Positions 48,849-60,024 are shown, counted from the stretch's first letter. The stretch: DNA of 64,000 nt from Heterohyrax brucei (GCA_028571685.1 CM053146.1:109343431-109407430); one strand, 5' to 3'. Translations and numbers: made by a program. The notes: generated by a model not told the origin, from the sequence alone.

Positions 48849-51535
48849 AGAGATCTTTGGCAGCAGATTTTCCCAGTGCAACATGTCTTTTGATTTACTG
48901 ACTGCTGCTTCCATGGGCATTGATTGTGGACCCAAGTAAAATGAAATCCTTGGCAATGTCTGTCCTTTCTCCATTTATGATGATGTTGCTTACTGGTCCA
49001 GTTGTGAGGATTTTTGTTTTCTTGATGTTGAAGTGCAATCCATACTGAAGACTGTGATCCTTGATCTTCATCAATGAGTGTTTCAAATCTTCTTCACTTC
49101 CAGAAAGTAAGGTAGTGTCATCTGCATAATACAGGTTTTTATTGAGTTGTCTGCTGATCCTGATGCCTCGTTCTTCTTTGTACAATCCAGCTTCTTGGAT
49201 TAATTGCTTGGCATACAGATTGAAAAGGTATGATGAAAGGATACAACCCTGACGCACACTTTTCCTGACTTTAAACCATGCAGTGTCCCATTGTTCTGTT
49301 CTGCCTCTTGATCCATATACAGATTCCTTAAGAATACAGTTAGGTGTTCCGGAATTCCCATTTGATGCAACGTTAGCCATAATTTGTTATGATCCACACT
49401 GTTGAATGCTTTTGCATAGTCAGTGAAATACAGGTAAACATCTTTCTGGTATTCTCTGCTTTAAGCCAAGATCCATCTGACATCAGCAATGATATCCCTG
49501 GTTCCACATCCTCTTCTGAATCCAGCTTGAATTTCTTACAGTTCCTTGTCAATATACCATTGCAGTTACTGTTGAAAGGTCTTGAGCAAAATTTTACTTC
49601 TATGTAAGATGAATGATATTGTTTGCTTATTTCTGCATTCAGTTGGATCACCTTTCTTTGCAATGGGCATAAATATAGATCTCTTCCTGTCAGTTGGCCA
49701 GGTAGCTGTCCTCCAAATTTCTTGGCATAGATTAAGTGAGCACTTCCAGAGCTGCATCTGTTTGTTGAATCATCTCAGTTGATACTGTATTGATTCCTGG
49801 AGCCTTGTTTTTTGCCAGTGTCTTCAATAAAGCTTCAAATTCTTCCTTCAGTACTGTCAGTTCCTGATCATATGCTACCTCTTCAAATGGCTGAACACTG
49901 ACCAATTCTTTCTGGTATAATGACTTTATGTATTTCTTCCATCTTCTTTTGATGATCCCTGATTTGTTTAATATTTTCTCTGTAGAATCCTTCACTGTTG
50001 CAACTCAAGTCTTGAATTTTTTTCTTCAGTTCTTCCACCTTGAGAAACACAGAATGTGTTCTTCCCTTCTGATTTTCCATTTCCAGCTCTTTGCACATGT
50101 TATTTTATTTTATCTTCTCAAGCTGCCCTTTGCAATCTTCTGTTTAGGTGTTTAACTTTGCAATTCCTTTATTTTGCTTTAGCTACTCGACATTTGAGAA
50201 CAAGTTTCAGTTTTTTCTGACATCCAACTTGTCTTTTCGTTCTTTCCTGTGTTTTTAATGATCTTTTGTTGCCTTCGTGGAAAATGTCCTTGATGACATT
50301 CCACAGTTCATCTGGTCTTAGGTCATTAGTGGTCAACGCATCAAATCTCTCCTTAAGATGGTATTTAAACTCAGGAGGGATATACTCAATGTCATACTTT
50401 GGCTCTGGTAGGCTTATTCTAATTTTCTTTAGTTTCAATTTGAATTTGCATATCAGCAATTGATGATCTGTATTGCAGTCAGCACCTGGTATTGTTCTGA
50501 CTGCTGATATGGAGACTTTCCATCCTCTTTTTTCCGCAGATGTAGTCAGTTTGGTTCCTGTGTATTCCATCTAGTGAGGTCCATGTGTGCAGTCACCATT
50601 TGTGTTGGTTAAAAAAGATGTTTGTAGTGAATAAGTCATTAGTCTTGCAAAATTCTATCATGTGATCTCCAGCATTATTTCTGTCACCAGAGTCATATTT
50701 TTCAACTACTGATCCTTTTTCTTTGTTTCTAACTTTTGCAGTCCACTCACCAGGAACTGTCAATGCATTCTGACTGCATGTTCAATCAATTTCACACTTC
50801 AGAGGCTGGTAAAAAAAATTTTCAATCTCTTCTTTGTCCTTAGTGGTTGGTGCATAAATTTGAATAATAGTTGTATTAATTGGCCTTCCTTTTAGACGTA
50901 TGGATATTACCCTATCACTGCCAGCATTGTACTTCTGGACAAATCTTGAAATGTTCTTTTTGGTGAGGAACACAACACAGTTGCTTTTCAAGCTTTTGTT
51001 TCCAACATAGTAGACCACATGATTGTCGGATTCAAAATGACCCAAACCAGTCCATTTCAGCTCACTAATGCCTAGGACTTTGATGTTTATGCATTCCATC
51101 TCATTTTTTACAATTTCCAGTTTTTCTAGATTCATACTTCGTGCATTCCATTTTCCAATCATTAATGGATGTTTTCAGCTGTTTGTTCTCATTTTGAGTC
51201 ATGCCACATCAGCAAATGAAGATCCCAAAGGCTTTACTCCATCCACAACATTAAGGTTGCCTCTACTTTGAGGAGGCAGCTCTTGCCCAGTTGTCTTCTG
51301 AGTGCCTTCTAACCTGGGGCTCATTTTCTGGCAGTATATCTGACACTGTTCTGCTGTTATTCATAAGGCTTTCCCTGGCTAATTCTTTTCAGAAGTAGAC
51401 TGCCAGGTCCTTCTTTCTAGTCTGTCTTAGTCTAGAGCTTAGCTGAAACCTGTCTACCATGGGTGACCCTACTGGTACCTGAATACTAGTGGCATAGCTT
51501 CCAGCATTACAGCAACAAGCAAGCGTCCCCTGTCG
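48849..51535 (-). mobile_element. RTE/BovB-type LINE, 3'-shortened copy
   Basis: Minus strand. The 5' end is near 51535. The minus frames cover endonuclease (50782-51162: GNKSLKSNCVVFLTKKN), linker, and reverse transcriptase (48895-50570) with the catalytic YADDTTLLSGSEEDLKHSL and GLHFNIKKTKILTTGP. The best-preserved RT stretch is 161 codons. Frameshifts and stops elsewhere make it inactive. Sequence stops at the point matching about 550 bases before the RTE 3' end. Confidence 0.92.
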
Positions 51536-51742
51536 GACAAGTCCATACTTGTGGATGATATGACACCATACATAGAAATCCCTGAAGACTCCAACAGAAA
51601 GCCACCCTAACTAATGTCAATGGAGAAACAGGATACGAGATCAGCAAACAAAAATCAGTTGGATTCCCATACACCAATAAACAGAACAAAAAAGGAAATC
51701 AGGAAAAAAACACCATTTAAAATAGCCCCTAAAAATAAATGC
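51536..51742 (+). mobile_element. L1 ORF2 fragment between RTE pieces
   Basis: Plus-strand L1 ORF2 (GTGGATGATATGACACCATA, then AAATCAGTTGGATTCCCATA), from the part after the RT catalytic core. It fits as a continuation of the L1 left at 47004, with some sequence lost. Confidence 0.75.
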
Positions 51743-52363
51743 TGTTGTTTTTGATGTTAGGTGCTGTCGAGTTTGTCCCGACTCATGCTGCTCGTGGAAG
51801 CAGCAGTCAAGAAATAAAAAGATGCATTGCATTGGAAAAATCTGCTGCAAAGAACCTCTTTAACGTGTTAAAAAGTAAAGATTTCACCCTGAAGACTACA
51901 GTGTTCCTCACCTAAGCCATGGTATTTTCAGTGACATCAGATGCATGTGAAAGCTGGACAGTGAATAAGGAAGACAGAAGAAAAATTGATGCCTTTGAAT
52001 TGTGGTGTTGCAGAAGGATATTGAATGCAGAATGGACTGCCAAAAGAACAGATTTGTTCTGGAAGAAGTATACCTAGAGTCCTTCTTGTAAGCAAAGAGA
52101 GCAAAACTGCATCTTACTTACTTTGGACATGTTGTCAGAAGGGATCAGTCCCTGGAGACAGGCATCATGCTTGGTAAATTAGAGGGTCAGAGGAAAAAAA
52201 GAGGAAGACCTTGAATGAGGCGGATTGACACAGTGGCTGCACTGATAGGCTTAAGCAGAAAAATAATCATGGGGATGGCACAAGACTGGGCAGTGTTTCC
52301 TTCGGTTGTGCATAGGGTCACTATGAGTTGGAACTGACTCACTGGCACCAAACAACAACAGCA
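51743..52363 (+). mobile_element. RTE 3' end with inverted terminal copy (snap-back form)
   Basis: 51743-51788 is the last 45 bases or so of RTE in minus orientation (GATGTTAGGTGCTGTCGAG). The last 560 bases then follow in plus orientation from GTGGAAGCAGCAGTCAAG to GGCACCAAACAACAACAGC. The segment thus has inverted ends. The plus part includes the RTE C-terminal coding region, with stops. Confidence 0.82.
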
Positions 52364-52716
52364 GCACATTTACAAAGGGAATTTCCCTGGAGTGTGGCTT
52401 GCACCACCTATTATCCTAATGAGATAAAAGGAAAGGAAAGAACACAGAGAATTGGGAACCTTGAACCACCAAGAAAGTAGCACCGAGAATAGAGTGCATC
52501 CATCAGACCTGCAGTTCCTGTGCCAAGATGCTCTTAGACCAAAGAAAGATAGATGCAACATAAGGACCTTCCTCCTGAGCCGAAAGACAAAGTGTGTTCC
52601 CCTGGAGCCAGCACTCTGAATTCAGGCTTCCAGCCCACTGAACTGTGTAAGAATAAACTTTTCTTTGTTAAAGCCAACTGCTTGTGGATTCTGTTAGAAC
52701 AGCACCAGCTGACTAA
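52364..52716 (+). mobile_element. MaLR-type LTR fragment
   Basis: Lacks the LTR start; begins at AAAGGGAATTTCCCTGGAG, has AATAAA near 52652 and ends GCTGACTAAAA. Its first 140 bases overlap in content with the cut LTR at 48709-48848, so it is not simply the other half of that LTR. Confidence 0.8.
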
Positions 52717-54245
52717 AATCTAATCCAATTTTTAAAAAATGGACAAAGAAATGAACAGACACTTGACTAAAGAAAACATTGAAAAGCCAACAGACACATG
52801 AAGAAATGCTACAGTCACTACCCATTAGAGAAATATAAATCAAAACCACAATGACATGCCATCTCATCACAGCATTACTAGTGCAAATAAAAAAAAAAAA
52901 ACAGAAATGACAAATGTTGGAGAGGCTGTGGGGAGACTGAAACTCTTAGGCACTGCTGGTGGGAATGTAAAATGTAGCAATCATTTTAGAAAATGACATG
53001 GTGTTTTCTTAGAAAGCTAGAAATAGAAATATCATATGATCCAGCAACCCCACTCCTAGGAATGTATCCTGGAAAAATGAGTCATCACACAAATAGGCAT
53101 ACGCACACCTTTATGTTCATTGCAGCATTGTTTACAGTAGCAAAATGATGAAAACAACCTAGATGACCATGAACAGATAAACTATGGTACACACATACAA
53201 CTGAGTATTACACAACAATAAAGAACAGTGATGAATCTATGAAGCATTTCATAACATGAGTGAATATGGAACGCATTAGGCTGAGCAAAATAACTCAATT
53301 ACAAAAGGACAAATATTGTATATGACCACTACTATAAAAACTCATTAAAACATTTATACACAGAAAAAATCTTTGATGTTTACAAAGGAGGGGAGGGGTA
53401 GGAATGGGAAAACACCAGTCAATAGATAAGTGGTAACTTTGGTCAAGGGTGAGACAGTACACAGTACTGAGTAAGCAATGTCATGGAAGCTCCCTAGACA
53501 CATCCAAACTCCCTGACGGACTGAATTGCTGGGCTGAGGGCTGTGAAGACCATAGTCTCAGGGAACATCGAGCTCAACTGACAATAACATAGGTTATAAA
53601 GAAAATGTTCACATTCTACTTTGGTGAGTAGCATCTGGCATCTTAAAAGCCTCTGAGTGGCTATCTAAGATACTCCACTGGTCTCACCCCTGCAGGAGCA
53701 AAGGAGAATGAAGAAAACCAAAGACACAAGGGGAAGATTAGTCCAAAGGACTAATGGATCACAACTACCACGCCTCCATCAGACTGAGTCCAGTATAACT
53801 AGATGTTGCCCAGCTAACACCACTGAATGCTCTGACAGGGATCACAAGAGAGGGTCCTTGCAGGGAGCTGAAGAAAAATGCATAGCAAACTTTTAACTCC
53901 CCCCACCCCCCCAAAAGAAAAGATTTACTGGCTGGATAAAGACTGGAGAAAAGCCGAGGGTATGGCCCCCAAGAACCTTTTTAGCTCAGTAATAAAGTCA
54001 CTTTCAACTTTCACCTTTCAGGCAAAGGTTATACAGGCCTGTAAAATAAAACAAGTCTAAGGGGGCCCACCAGACCAGGGGCAGGACTAGAAGGCAGAGG
54101 GAACGGGAAAGCTGGTAATAAGGAATTCAAGGCTGAGATGGGAGAGTCTTGACATGTCATGGGATTATTAGCCAATGTCACAAAACAATACTTGTACTGT
54201 TCAATGACAATCTAGTGTGCTCTGTAAACCTATATCCAAAGTACG
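52717..54245 (+). mobile_element. L1 ORF2 C-terminus and 3' UTR
   Basis: Plus strand. The end of ORF2 runs from TCCAATTTTTAAAAAATGG through GGAATGTATCCTGG; the 3' UTR follows from about 53300 (TGAGTAGCATCTGGCATCTT) to about 54245. Confidence 0.87.
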
Positions 54246-54402
54246 ACTAGAAAAATAGTTTTCGAAGTCTGTTAATTATATAAACTTTGTAGTTATTTAA
54301 TGGATAAACTGTGAATACTGATATGTCTTAAAGAAAATTTTCTACACCAAAGTATCTTGATTTTAAAAATATTACTTATTTGTATAATTGTAAGATTAAG
54401 TT

Positions 54403-54605
54403 ATGGAGCCCTGGAGTTGCAGTGGTTAAGAGCTTGGCTGCCATACAAAAGGCTGGAAGTTCAAATCCAACTGATGGCTCCAAGGGAGAAAGACTTGGGC
54501 ATCTGCCCTTTACAGATGACAGCCAAGAAAACCCTGAGAGTCAGTTGCACTCTGTCACATAGGTTCCATTGAGTGGGAGTTCCCCTGGAGGCTCCCAACA
54601 ACAAC
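54403..54605 (+). repeat. AfroSINE, long-form
   Basis: GGAGCCCTGGAGTTGCAGTG start, the extended middle block, and CACATAGGTTCCATTGAGTG near the 3' end; about 400 bp upstream of the AOX1 CpG island. Confidence 0.83.
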
Positions 54606-54669
54606 AAAATAAATTGGGAACGCCATTTGCTGTCCTTATGCTCTTTTACTGAAAATTTGCAATAAATAA

Positions 54670-54792
54670 AGTTTCCAAGGCTGTAATCTTTACAGATGCC
54701 GAAAGCCTCATCTTTCTCCCACTGGTAGGTTCAAATCGCTGATTTGTTTCCTTTAGCAGCCAAACACTAACCACAGCGCCACGAGGGTTCTT
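54670..54792 (-). repeat. AfroSINE fragment
   Basis: Minus orientation: TTTCCAAGGCTGTAATCTTT to CAGCGCCACGAGGGTTC, opposite to the copy 65 bp before it. Confidence 0.78.
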
Positions 54793-54949
54793 CATTAAGT
54801 GCAGAAGTCTGCAGCAAGCACTGTGGGAGTTGAAAAGACATCTAAAATACACACAGTATACAGTGTGTGACTAAGAGCCTAGAAGGGGTAGCGAAGTCAG
54901 TTGTAAGCTCTCCAGGCGAGCCCATGAAGCAATGCTTACCACTTATTTC

Positions 54950-55330
54950 AGTCCAGATATCACGTTCTAATCACGCCCGCCCGTATGCTGACATCCGGTC
55001 CAAGATAGTTTTCCTGCACTCGAGTTCATCGAACTCTGGGCCCGAATCAGCCCTTGCTTCATCGGCTTCACTTCCACTTTAGGCTGCGGCACTCGCGCCT
55101 CCTTCCCCTAACAGGTCCCAGCTGCGGCGACTCCGCGGACGACTGCCGCCTTCCTCCCGGCCCCGGACCGCGGCGCCCCGCAGTGCGCCTGCGCAGCCTC
55201 GGCTCCGAAATGGCCAAGACTCAGGACAAGGCGACCGAGCTGGTTTTCTACGTGAACGGCCGCAAGGTGAGGCCGGCTGCCCGGCGCTGGGGTCGCCGCT
55301 GGGAAGACGGGGTCACCCGCTGCTCAGGGC
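54950..55330 (+). promoter_or_regulatory. AOX1: CpG-island promoter and 5' UTR of AOX1
   Basis: This is the one strongly GC- and CpG-rich stretch in an AT-rich window, densest at 55080-55320. It spans the AOX1 start codon and first donor site. It contains GC boxes and a GCGCCTGCGCAG motif (55186-55197) of the NRF1 type just before the ATG. No TATA box is evident. The transcription start is probably within 55080-55190, by inference. An island promoter could also fire toward the minus strand. Confidence 0.75.
55210..55266 (+). CDS. AOX1: AOX1 first coding exon (aldehyde oxidase N-terminus)
   Basis: Nineteen codons, MAKTQDKATELVFYVNGRK, then the donor GTGAGG at 55267. The LVFYVNGRK strand opens the N-terminal 2Fe-2S ferredoxin-like domain of aldehyde oxidases and xanthine dehydrogenase, and the exon ends at the same GRK boundary as human AOX1. 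AOX1 is a cytosolic molybdo-flavoenzyme oxidising aldehydes and N-heterocycles. The ATG has G at -3 and +4, a strong Kozak context; the frame is open further upstream but this ATG fits the family. The N-terminus is about four residues longer than human (MDRASELLFYVNGRK). XDH is less likely given the residues and the SGO2 neighbour. Exon 2 (motif close to EKNVDPETMLLPYLR) was not found before the window end. Confidence 0.88.
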
Positions 55331-56829
55331 ACTAGGCGCGCCCCTGCGTTTTCTAGTTTGGAATCAATTTGCACCACTCTTGTGGCCTGTTACTGCTAAG
55401 CCAAACACAGAGATAGTGGCTTGAATTTAAGAACACTTCACTAAGATTGCAGAAGGTCTGAAAAGTTGAGTCGGACTCGGCTCGACGTCAGTGGGTTTCT
55501 CTTTTATAACCCTACCAGTCCCCACTGTCAGTATTATAATATTTCACATCTGTAAGATTAGCTTATGGTAAAAGTAATCGTTTTGGTCTTGAGCATTTTT
55601 TTTTTTTTTTGGATGAATTACAGCTATCTCTAGTTTCTTTTTTTTACTTGTTGAAATTTTTTAACACAGCAGTTAACTATGTACCTAACTGTATGCTATT
55701 CTTGTCACCAATATTGTTATTAATAAGGACATCAGCCTGTCTTTAATAATTTCCTATAGTCTTTTAGGTAACTAAGAAAACACTTTTTCCATCCAGTTGG
55801 TTAATCCTGGTGTTAAAGGACTATGAGTTTTAATAGTGTGTTGTATTTAACTAGCTCTGGTTTCCCTGTTAGAAGGACACGGAGTGATTTTTGTAAGCAT
55901 GTCTCCAGAGTTGGTTTCAGTCGTTGTTCCCTCTACCCCCGGAGAATAACTTTGAGAAAGTTTACACAATGTTGGGGGACTTATCTGTGTGTCCCAAGAT
56001 AGAGATAATTGTTGGCTCTTTTTATCTCTTATTATTTGTTGATAGTTTGGGTCCCATTATTTAAAGAGGCCCTCAGGTTCCCTCTCTTACTCCTGTTAAC
56101 TCAAAATAGGTACCACAGTTTTTGTAGGATTTTTATTTTTTCCCCACAGACTATTTTGCCAACCTCAACTTCCTCTGAGAGATTTCATACTCATAATTTT
56201 TATGCGAACATAAACGGAGGTCTCTTCTGCATCTGCTTCATGCTAAATAGGGATGTGGGCTGCCTATGTGAGTAGGAATCTCTCGTTGACAGTGTTAATG
56301 ATTTACAAGGGGCAGGATGGCCATTACTGTGGTCAGTGACGACCCGTGGACTAGCATTATTTTTTCTTGGAACTATTGTAACCTGGAAAATATAAATCCT
56401 AATTTTCTTTAATGTTGTTACAGATGGGTTGCTGAGAAAGACTGTAGACTGCCAGGTTAGAACCAAATCTTCAGAGGGTGGCACACAGTCAGTTATTTAC
56501 AGGATCCTAAACCTGATTTAGTAACAGAATAAATTAATATATTTACATTTAGGTTAATATAGAGTTGCTGTGAGCTGCAATCAACTTGACAGCAGTGGGT
56601 TTGGTGGTATTTGTTTGGTTGTTTTGGAAACCCAAGGCAATGCGGTTTGGAGTTATCTAGCTTTCCTTCTTTCTTTTTTCTACCTCCTCTTTACCTTTTT
56701 ACACTTCCTAATTCTTTGTTCCTCTTTCCCTTTTCTTAGTGTTCTACTTTTTTTCTGTTCTGTGCTTTTTTCCTTCTCTAGTTTCCTTTCTCCTCTGTTT
56801 TTTCTCCTCCTTTGATATAGCTGTACATG
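55331..56829. other. Start of AOX1 intron 1
   Basis: Unassigned intron. It includes a T run near 55598, a 60-bp AfroSINE tail at 56555-56615 (CAACTTGACAGCAGTGGGTT) and a pyrimidine-rich tract at 56660-56810. Confidence 0.5.
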
Positions 56830-58300
56830 CATGAAGCATAAGGTTTTCTAAGTGGAGTGCTCATGTTAAAGCTATCAGTTAGCAGGTAGTATTTTAGTTT
56901 CAATTATGTTATTTTGATTTATAATAGTATGATTTTCTCTGGCATGGTAACATCCCAAAATTCTGATATAACCTGACTGAGAATTTTTGGTGTATGCCCT
57001 TCTGTTTCTTTAGCTTTTGATATATTAATCAACAATATAAGCAATTCTAAGTCCTTATTTTTTTATGTTTAGTTGAGTTTTAAATGTGCTCTTGTCTCCC
57101 ATTTACTTAGTAATTTTTGTCCCAGCAACAGAATAGGGTATTTGGAGACATATAGAAAGGAATGTTTTATCAATCATGACCCTATCAGGCATAAGAGTAA
57201 ACTTTCTCACTTTGGATTTTTAATCCAAGCCAGTGATTACACAGTCCTGCTTAGAGAGTGGGCCTGTTGAGCAATTTAAGGTAGAGAAAGTGGTTCTTGT
57301 GTCTAAGACAAATTTAATTTCCTTACCTTCCATGTGAATGTAACCCTTAGTTCCCCCATAGAAATGTTGATGGTGTGGCCAGGATCTAGGCAGATCTCAG
57401 GGCTCAGTCAGTGGCCAATCTCTTCAGACCACTCTTCTGAGAGAATCATCATCCTTCTAGGAGGGCCTGTCCCTCTAGGCCTTTGGAGAAGGCAACTGAG
57501 TGTCCTGTTTTAAGGCGTTCAGGACACCCCACCACCTTTCAGGGACCTCATTTTTGATAGTACCTATATTGATTTTGGTCAGTACTCACTGGCAGTGAGG
57601 TGATCCAAATTCTGTTCTTCAGGGACCAAGTGAGTTACCTCGAGACAGGTCTTGGAGAGCTACAGACAACAACTGGGCTTTCTTTTTTATCTGTTTTCTC
57701 TGCCACCAAATCTCTATTATAAAACACTTTAAAGGTCTCTACCAATTATGAGGGTGTGGTATGAGGTTCTGCCTTGAACTTGGTAATTTTTGTCTTTTGT
57801 CTGATGTAGACTGGGATATAAAAGGTATAGCCATAATGGCTTTTCCTTCTCTATTCTCAGGATTAGAAACCCTGGTGGCATAGTGAGTTAAGTGCTACAG
57901 CTGCTAACCAGAATGTTGGCAGTTCAAATCTGCCAGGAGCTCACTGGAAACTCTGTGGGGCAATTCTGCTATGACCTCTAGGGTCACTGTGAGTCAGACC
58001 CAATTCAACAACAGTGGGGTTTAATTCTCAGGATTGTTACTGGTATATTTTTTAAAGAATTTAGAGAGCCTGGTGAGCAAGGCAGCTAGATTTTCTTCAA
58101 GTCTCTGACTAAAAGGGTATTTGAGAGTGAGTCTTTACTTTCTTCTGATTTTTGGAACAAAACTTATGCTGACAGAGGGCTATAGAAGTCTGTACATGGG
58201 ATTTTCCTCCCTTTGTCGTTAGATCTACAAAACAGAATGCTCAGAGTAAAATGGTCAAACTAGTTTATTTGACTCTAAGTGGCTTCAGAAACCAGTTTTT
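56830..58300 (-). mobile_element. Class I (gammaretrovirus-like) ERV gag-protease relic
   Basis: Antisense to AOX1. In broken minus-strand frames, 57720-58260 resembles the capsid part of ERV1 gag (a block like FISQSTSDKRQKL). About 57291-57330 resembles the retroviral aspartic protease active site, with LDT kept but the usual following Gly-Ala replaced. A short downstream block fits the protease end. Many stops and frameshifts; an AfroSINE (57866-58023) splits it; no LTRs identified. The weak point is that it rests on short motifs. Confidence 0.55.
57866..58023 (+). repeat. AfroSINE, full length
   Basis: GAAACCCTGGTGGCATAGTG to CAACAGTGGGGTTT; inserted in the ERV relic, so younger than it. 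Confidence 0.93.
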
Positions 58301-59067
58301 TTTTTGTTTGTTTTGTTTTGTTTTTCATGAAGCTCATACTTTAAAAAGATATCCAAAGGCAGTAGCCTGTGTGGGTTACCTCAGTCTCCATGAAAGTCAG
58401 AAATTTAGATTTTAGAATAATCATGTATATGTTTCATGGTTCTGTCTTTTGGACCATGATTTTATTGTAGAATCTTTGATCAGAAATGTTCAATAAATGG
58501 TAATTGAACATTATCTGTTTTTTGCTTTGTTTTGTTTTAAGATTGCAGGCACCATACAGTGAACTAGGAAGTAGAGTAGAAATACTAACAATATTAGGCC
58601 AGTTATTTGAAATAATCAGTGAAACTATGACCCTAAGTTCTTTGACAAGAAAACAAATCTCATCAGATGTGTTTGTATATGAGCGGCATCAGTAACTGTT
58701 TATGTGCTTCAGCAGCAGCTGCATTCAGTAAAGCCTCAAAGTTTATATTACTATAAATTCAGCAACATTTATCCATTAAGGTACAAGTTGTTTCTAAATA
58801 GAATAGGAAACCTAATGTTAATTTATAAAACCATAGTTAAAATTTCAGACACTAGTTATAATATTTACAACTTTGTTAAGTTTACCAATAAGAACTTTCT
58901 AATTTGAGAATTATAATATTTAAACTCATTAGTTAAATAATTGAGGAGAAAGGAAGAAGATTTTTCATATCTAGACAGTAGGATTTTGAAACATCAGCAA
59001 TATTTTCACATAGAGCCCACAGTATTTTTTCATTTACTCAGTCCTATATAGTTATTTTCTCTCCCAC
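58301..59067. other. AOX1 intron 1, unassigned
   Basis: No repeat recognised. If the minus-strand exon at 59068-59218 is a terminal exon, its 3' UTR would lie here; the plus-strand TTTATT near 58459 would read as AATAAA on the minus strand. Confidence 0.45.
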
Positions 59068-59218
59068 CTGATTCTGGATCGGTGTAATCTTCAGGGTCTT
59101 CAGCTGCTGCATAAGAGTTTTGGACATCTTGAGTCACAGTCCTTTTCACAAGTCTAATATCTTTTGTTGAGATATCTTGGTTGAATCTTTCCACAATATC
59201 AACCAAGTGCAGATTTCT
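59068..59218 (-). CDS. Candidate unidentified coding exon, antisense in AOX1 intron 1
   Basis: On the minus strand a CATCTGCAG acceptor precedes 151 nt with one open frame (the other two contain stops), followed by a CAG|GTGGGA donor-like site. The 50 codons begin RNLHLVDIVERFNQDIS and end AAAEDPEDYTDPES; the composition is ordinary for a protein and unlike L1, RTE, mariner or ERV products. If the donor is not used, the frame reads a further 13 codons or so to a TGA near 59027, so it could be a terminal exon. I do not recognise the protein. No partner exon could be assigned with confidence. It could be an exon of an unplaced gene, an old retrocopy fragment, or chance. Confidence 0.4.
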
Positions 59219-59287
59219 CTGCAGATGACAAAACTTAATATGACTGTTATTAATTTATACAAATAAATACTCTTAATAGTGAAAACA

Positions 59288-59458
59288 AAACCCTGGTGGT
59301 GTAATGGTTAAGTGCTACAGCTACTAACTAGAAGGTTGACAGTTCAAATCCACCAGACACTCCTTGGAAACTCTGTGTGGCAGTTCTGTTCTGTCCTGTA
59401 GTGTCTGTGAGTTGGAATTGACTTGACAGCACTGGGTTTGTTTGTTTGTTTGTTTTAG
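59288..59458 (+). repeat. AfroSINE, full length
   Basis: AAAACCCTGGTGGTGTAATG to GACAGCACTGGGTTTG, followed by (TTTG)n. Confidence 0.94.
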
Positions 59459-60024
59459 CTTAATAGTGAAATAAACTAACAGAAGTTAATTACAGGCACA
59501 ATGTAAAGGCCATATAAAATCTGATCCATTATAAAACTTTAGACAATAATATTTCTAAATATCACCATTAACCACATTTTTAAAGAACGTCAATACCGTT
59601 CATAAAAATATTGAGGTATAATACTGTATAGTTGGACTATGCCAAGAAGATCAAGTCTTGAAATTCCTGAATAGTATAAAAATAACCTCATACGTAAATA
59701 ATTTGAATTCTCCAGTCAAAGCATTGGCTCTGACACTGAATTAAAAAAAATAAAATAAAGCTATAGCTAAATTAGCATTTACAAAATAATAGAAACATAA
59801 TATTATGTATTATGTATCTGTTGTACAATATTAGGCAAGTACATTAGAGGAAATGTCTAACATAAATCTTAACCTGAGTCTCAGGCACTTTTCGATTTTT
59901 AATACATGCCATATAATTTATTAAATAAAACTTTTTAGCACTTTGTCTTTATAAAAAGATATTTGTGATGTCCCGTGAATTTTCAGAGTTGTCAGGAGTT
60001 TGTTTATAGGTTAAAAATAAATAT
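59459..60024. other. AOX1 intron 1, unassigned AT-rich
   Basis: No gene or repeat recognised. Confidence 0.5.

Noticed and set aside
48895-49380. A 161-codon minus-strand ORF as a functional reverse transcriptase gene
   Set aside because: It is the RT core of a degenerate RTE LINE; the rest of the element is frameshifted and its 3' end is missing.
55054-55335. Using the ATG at 55054 as the AOX1 start
   Set aside because: The upstream 52 codons are Arg/Pro/Leu-rich CpG-island translation without family resemblance, and the ORF reads past the donor at 55267. The ATG at 55210 fits the family and has a strong Kozak context.
58504-58695. Plus-strand 63-codon ORF as an AOX1 alternative exon
   Set aside because: No similarity to aldehyde oxidase, poor splice context, and no conserved motif.
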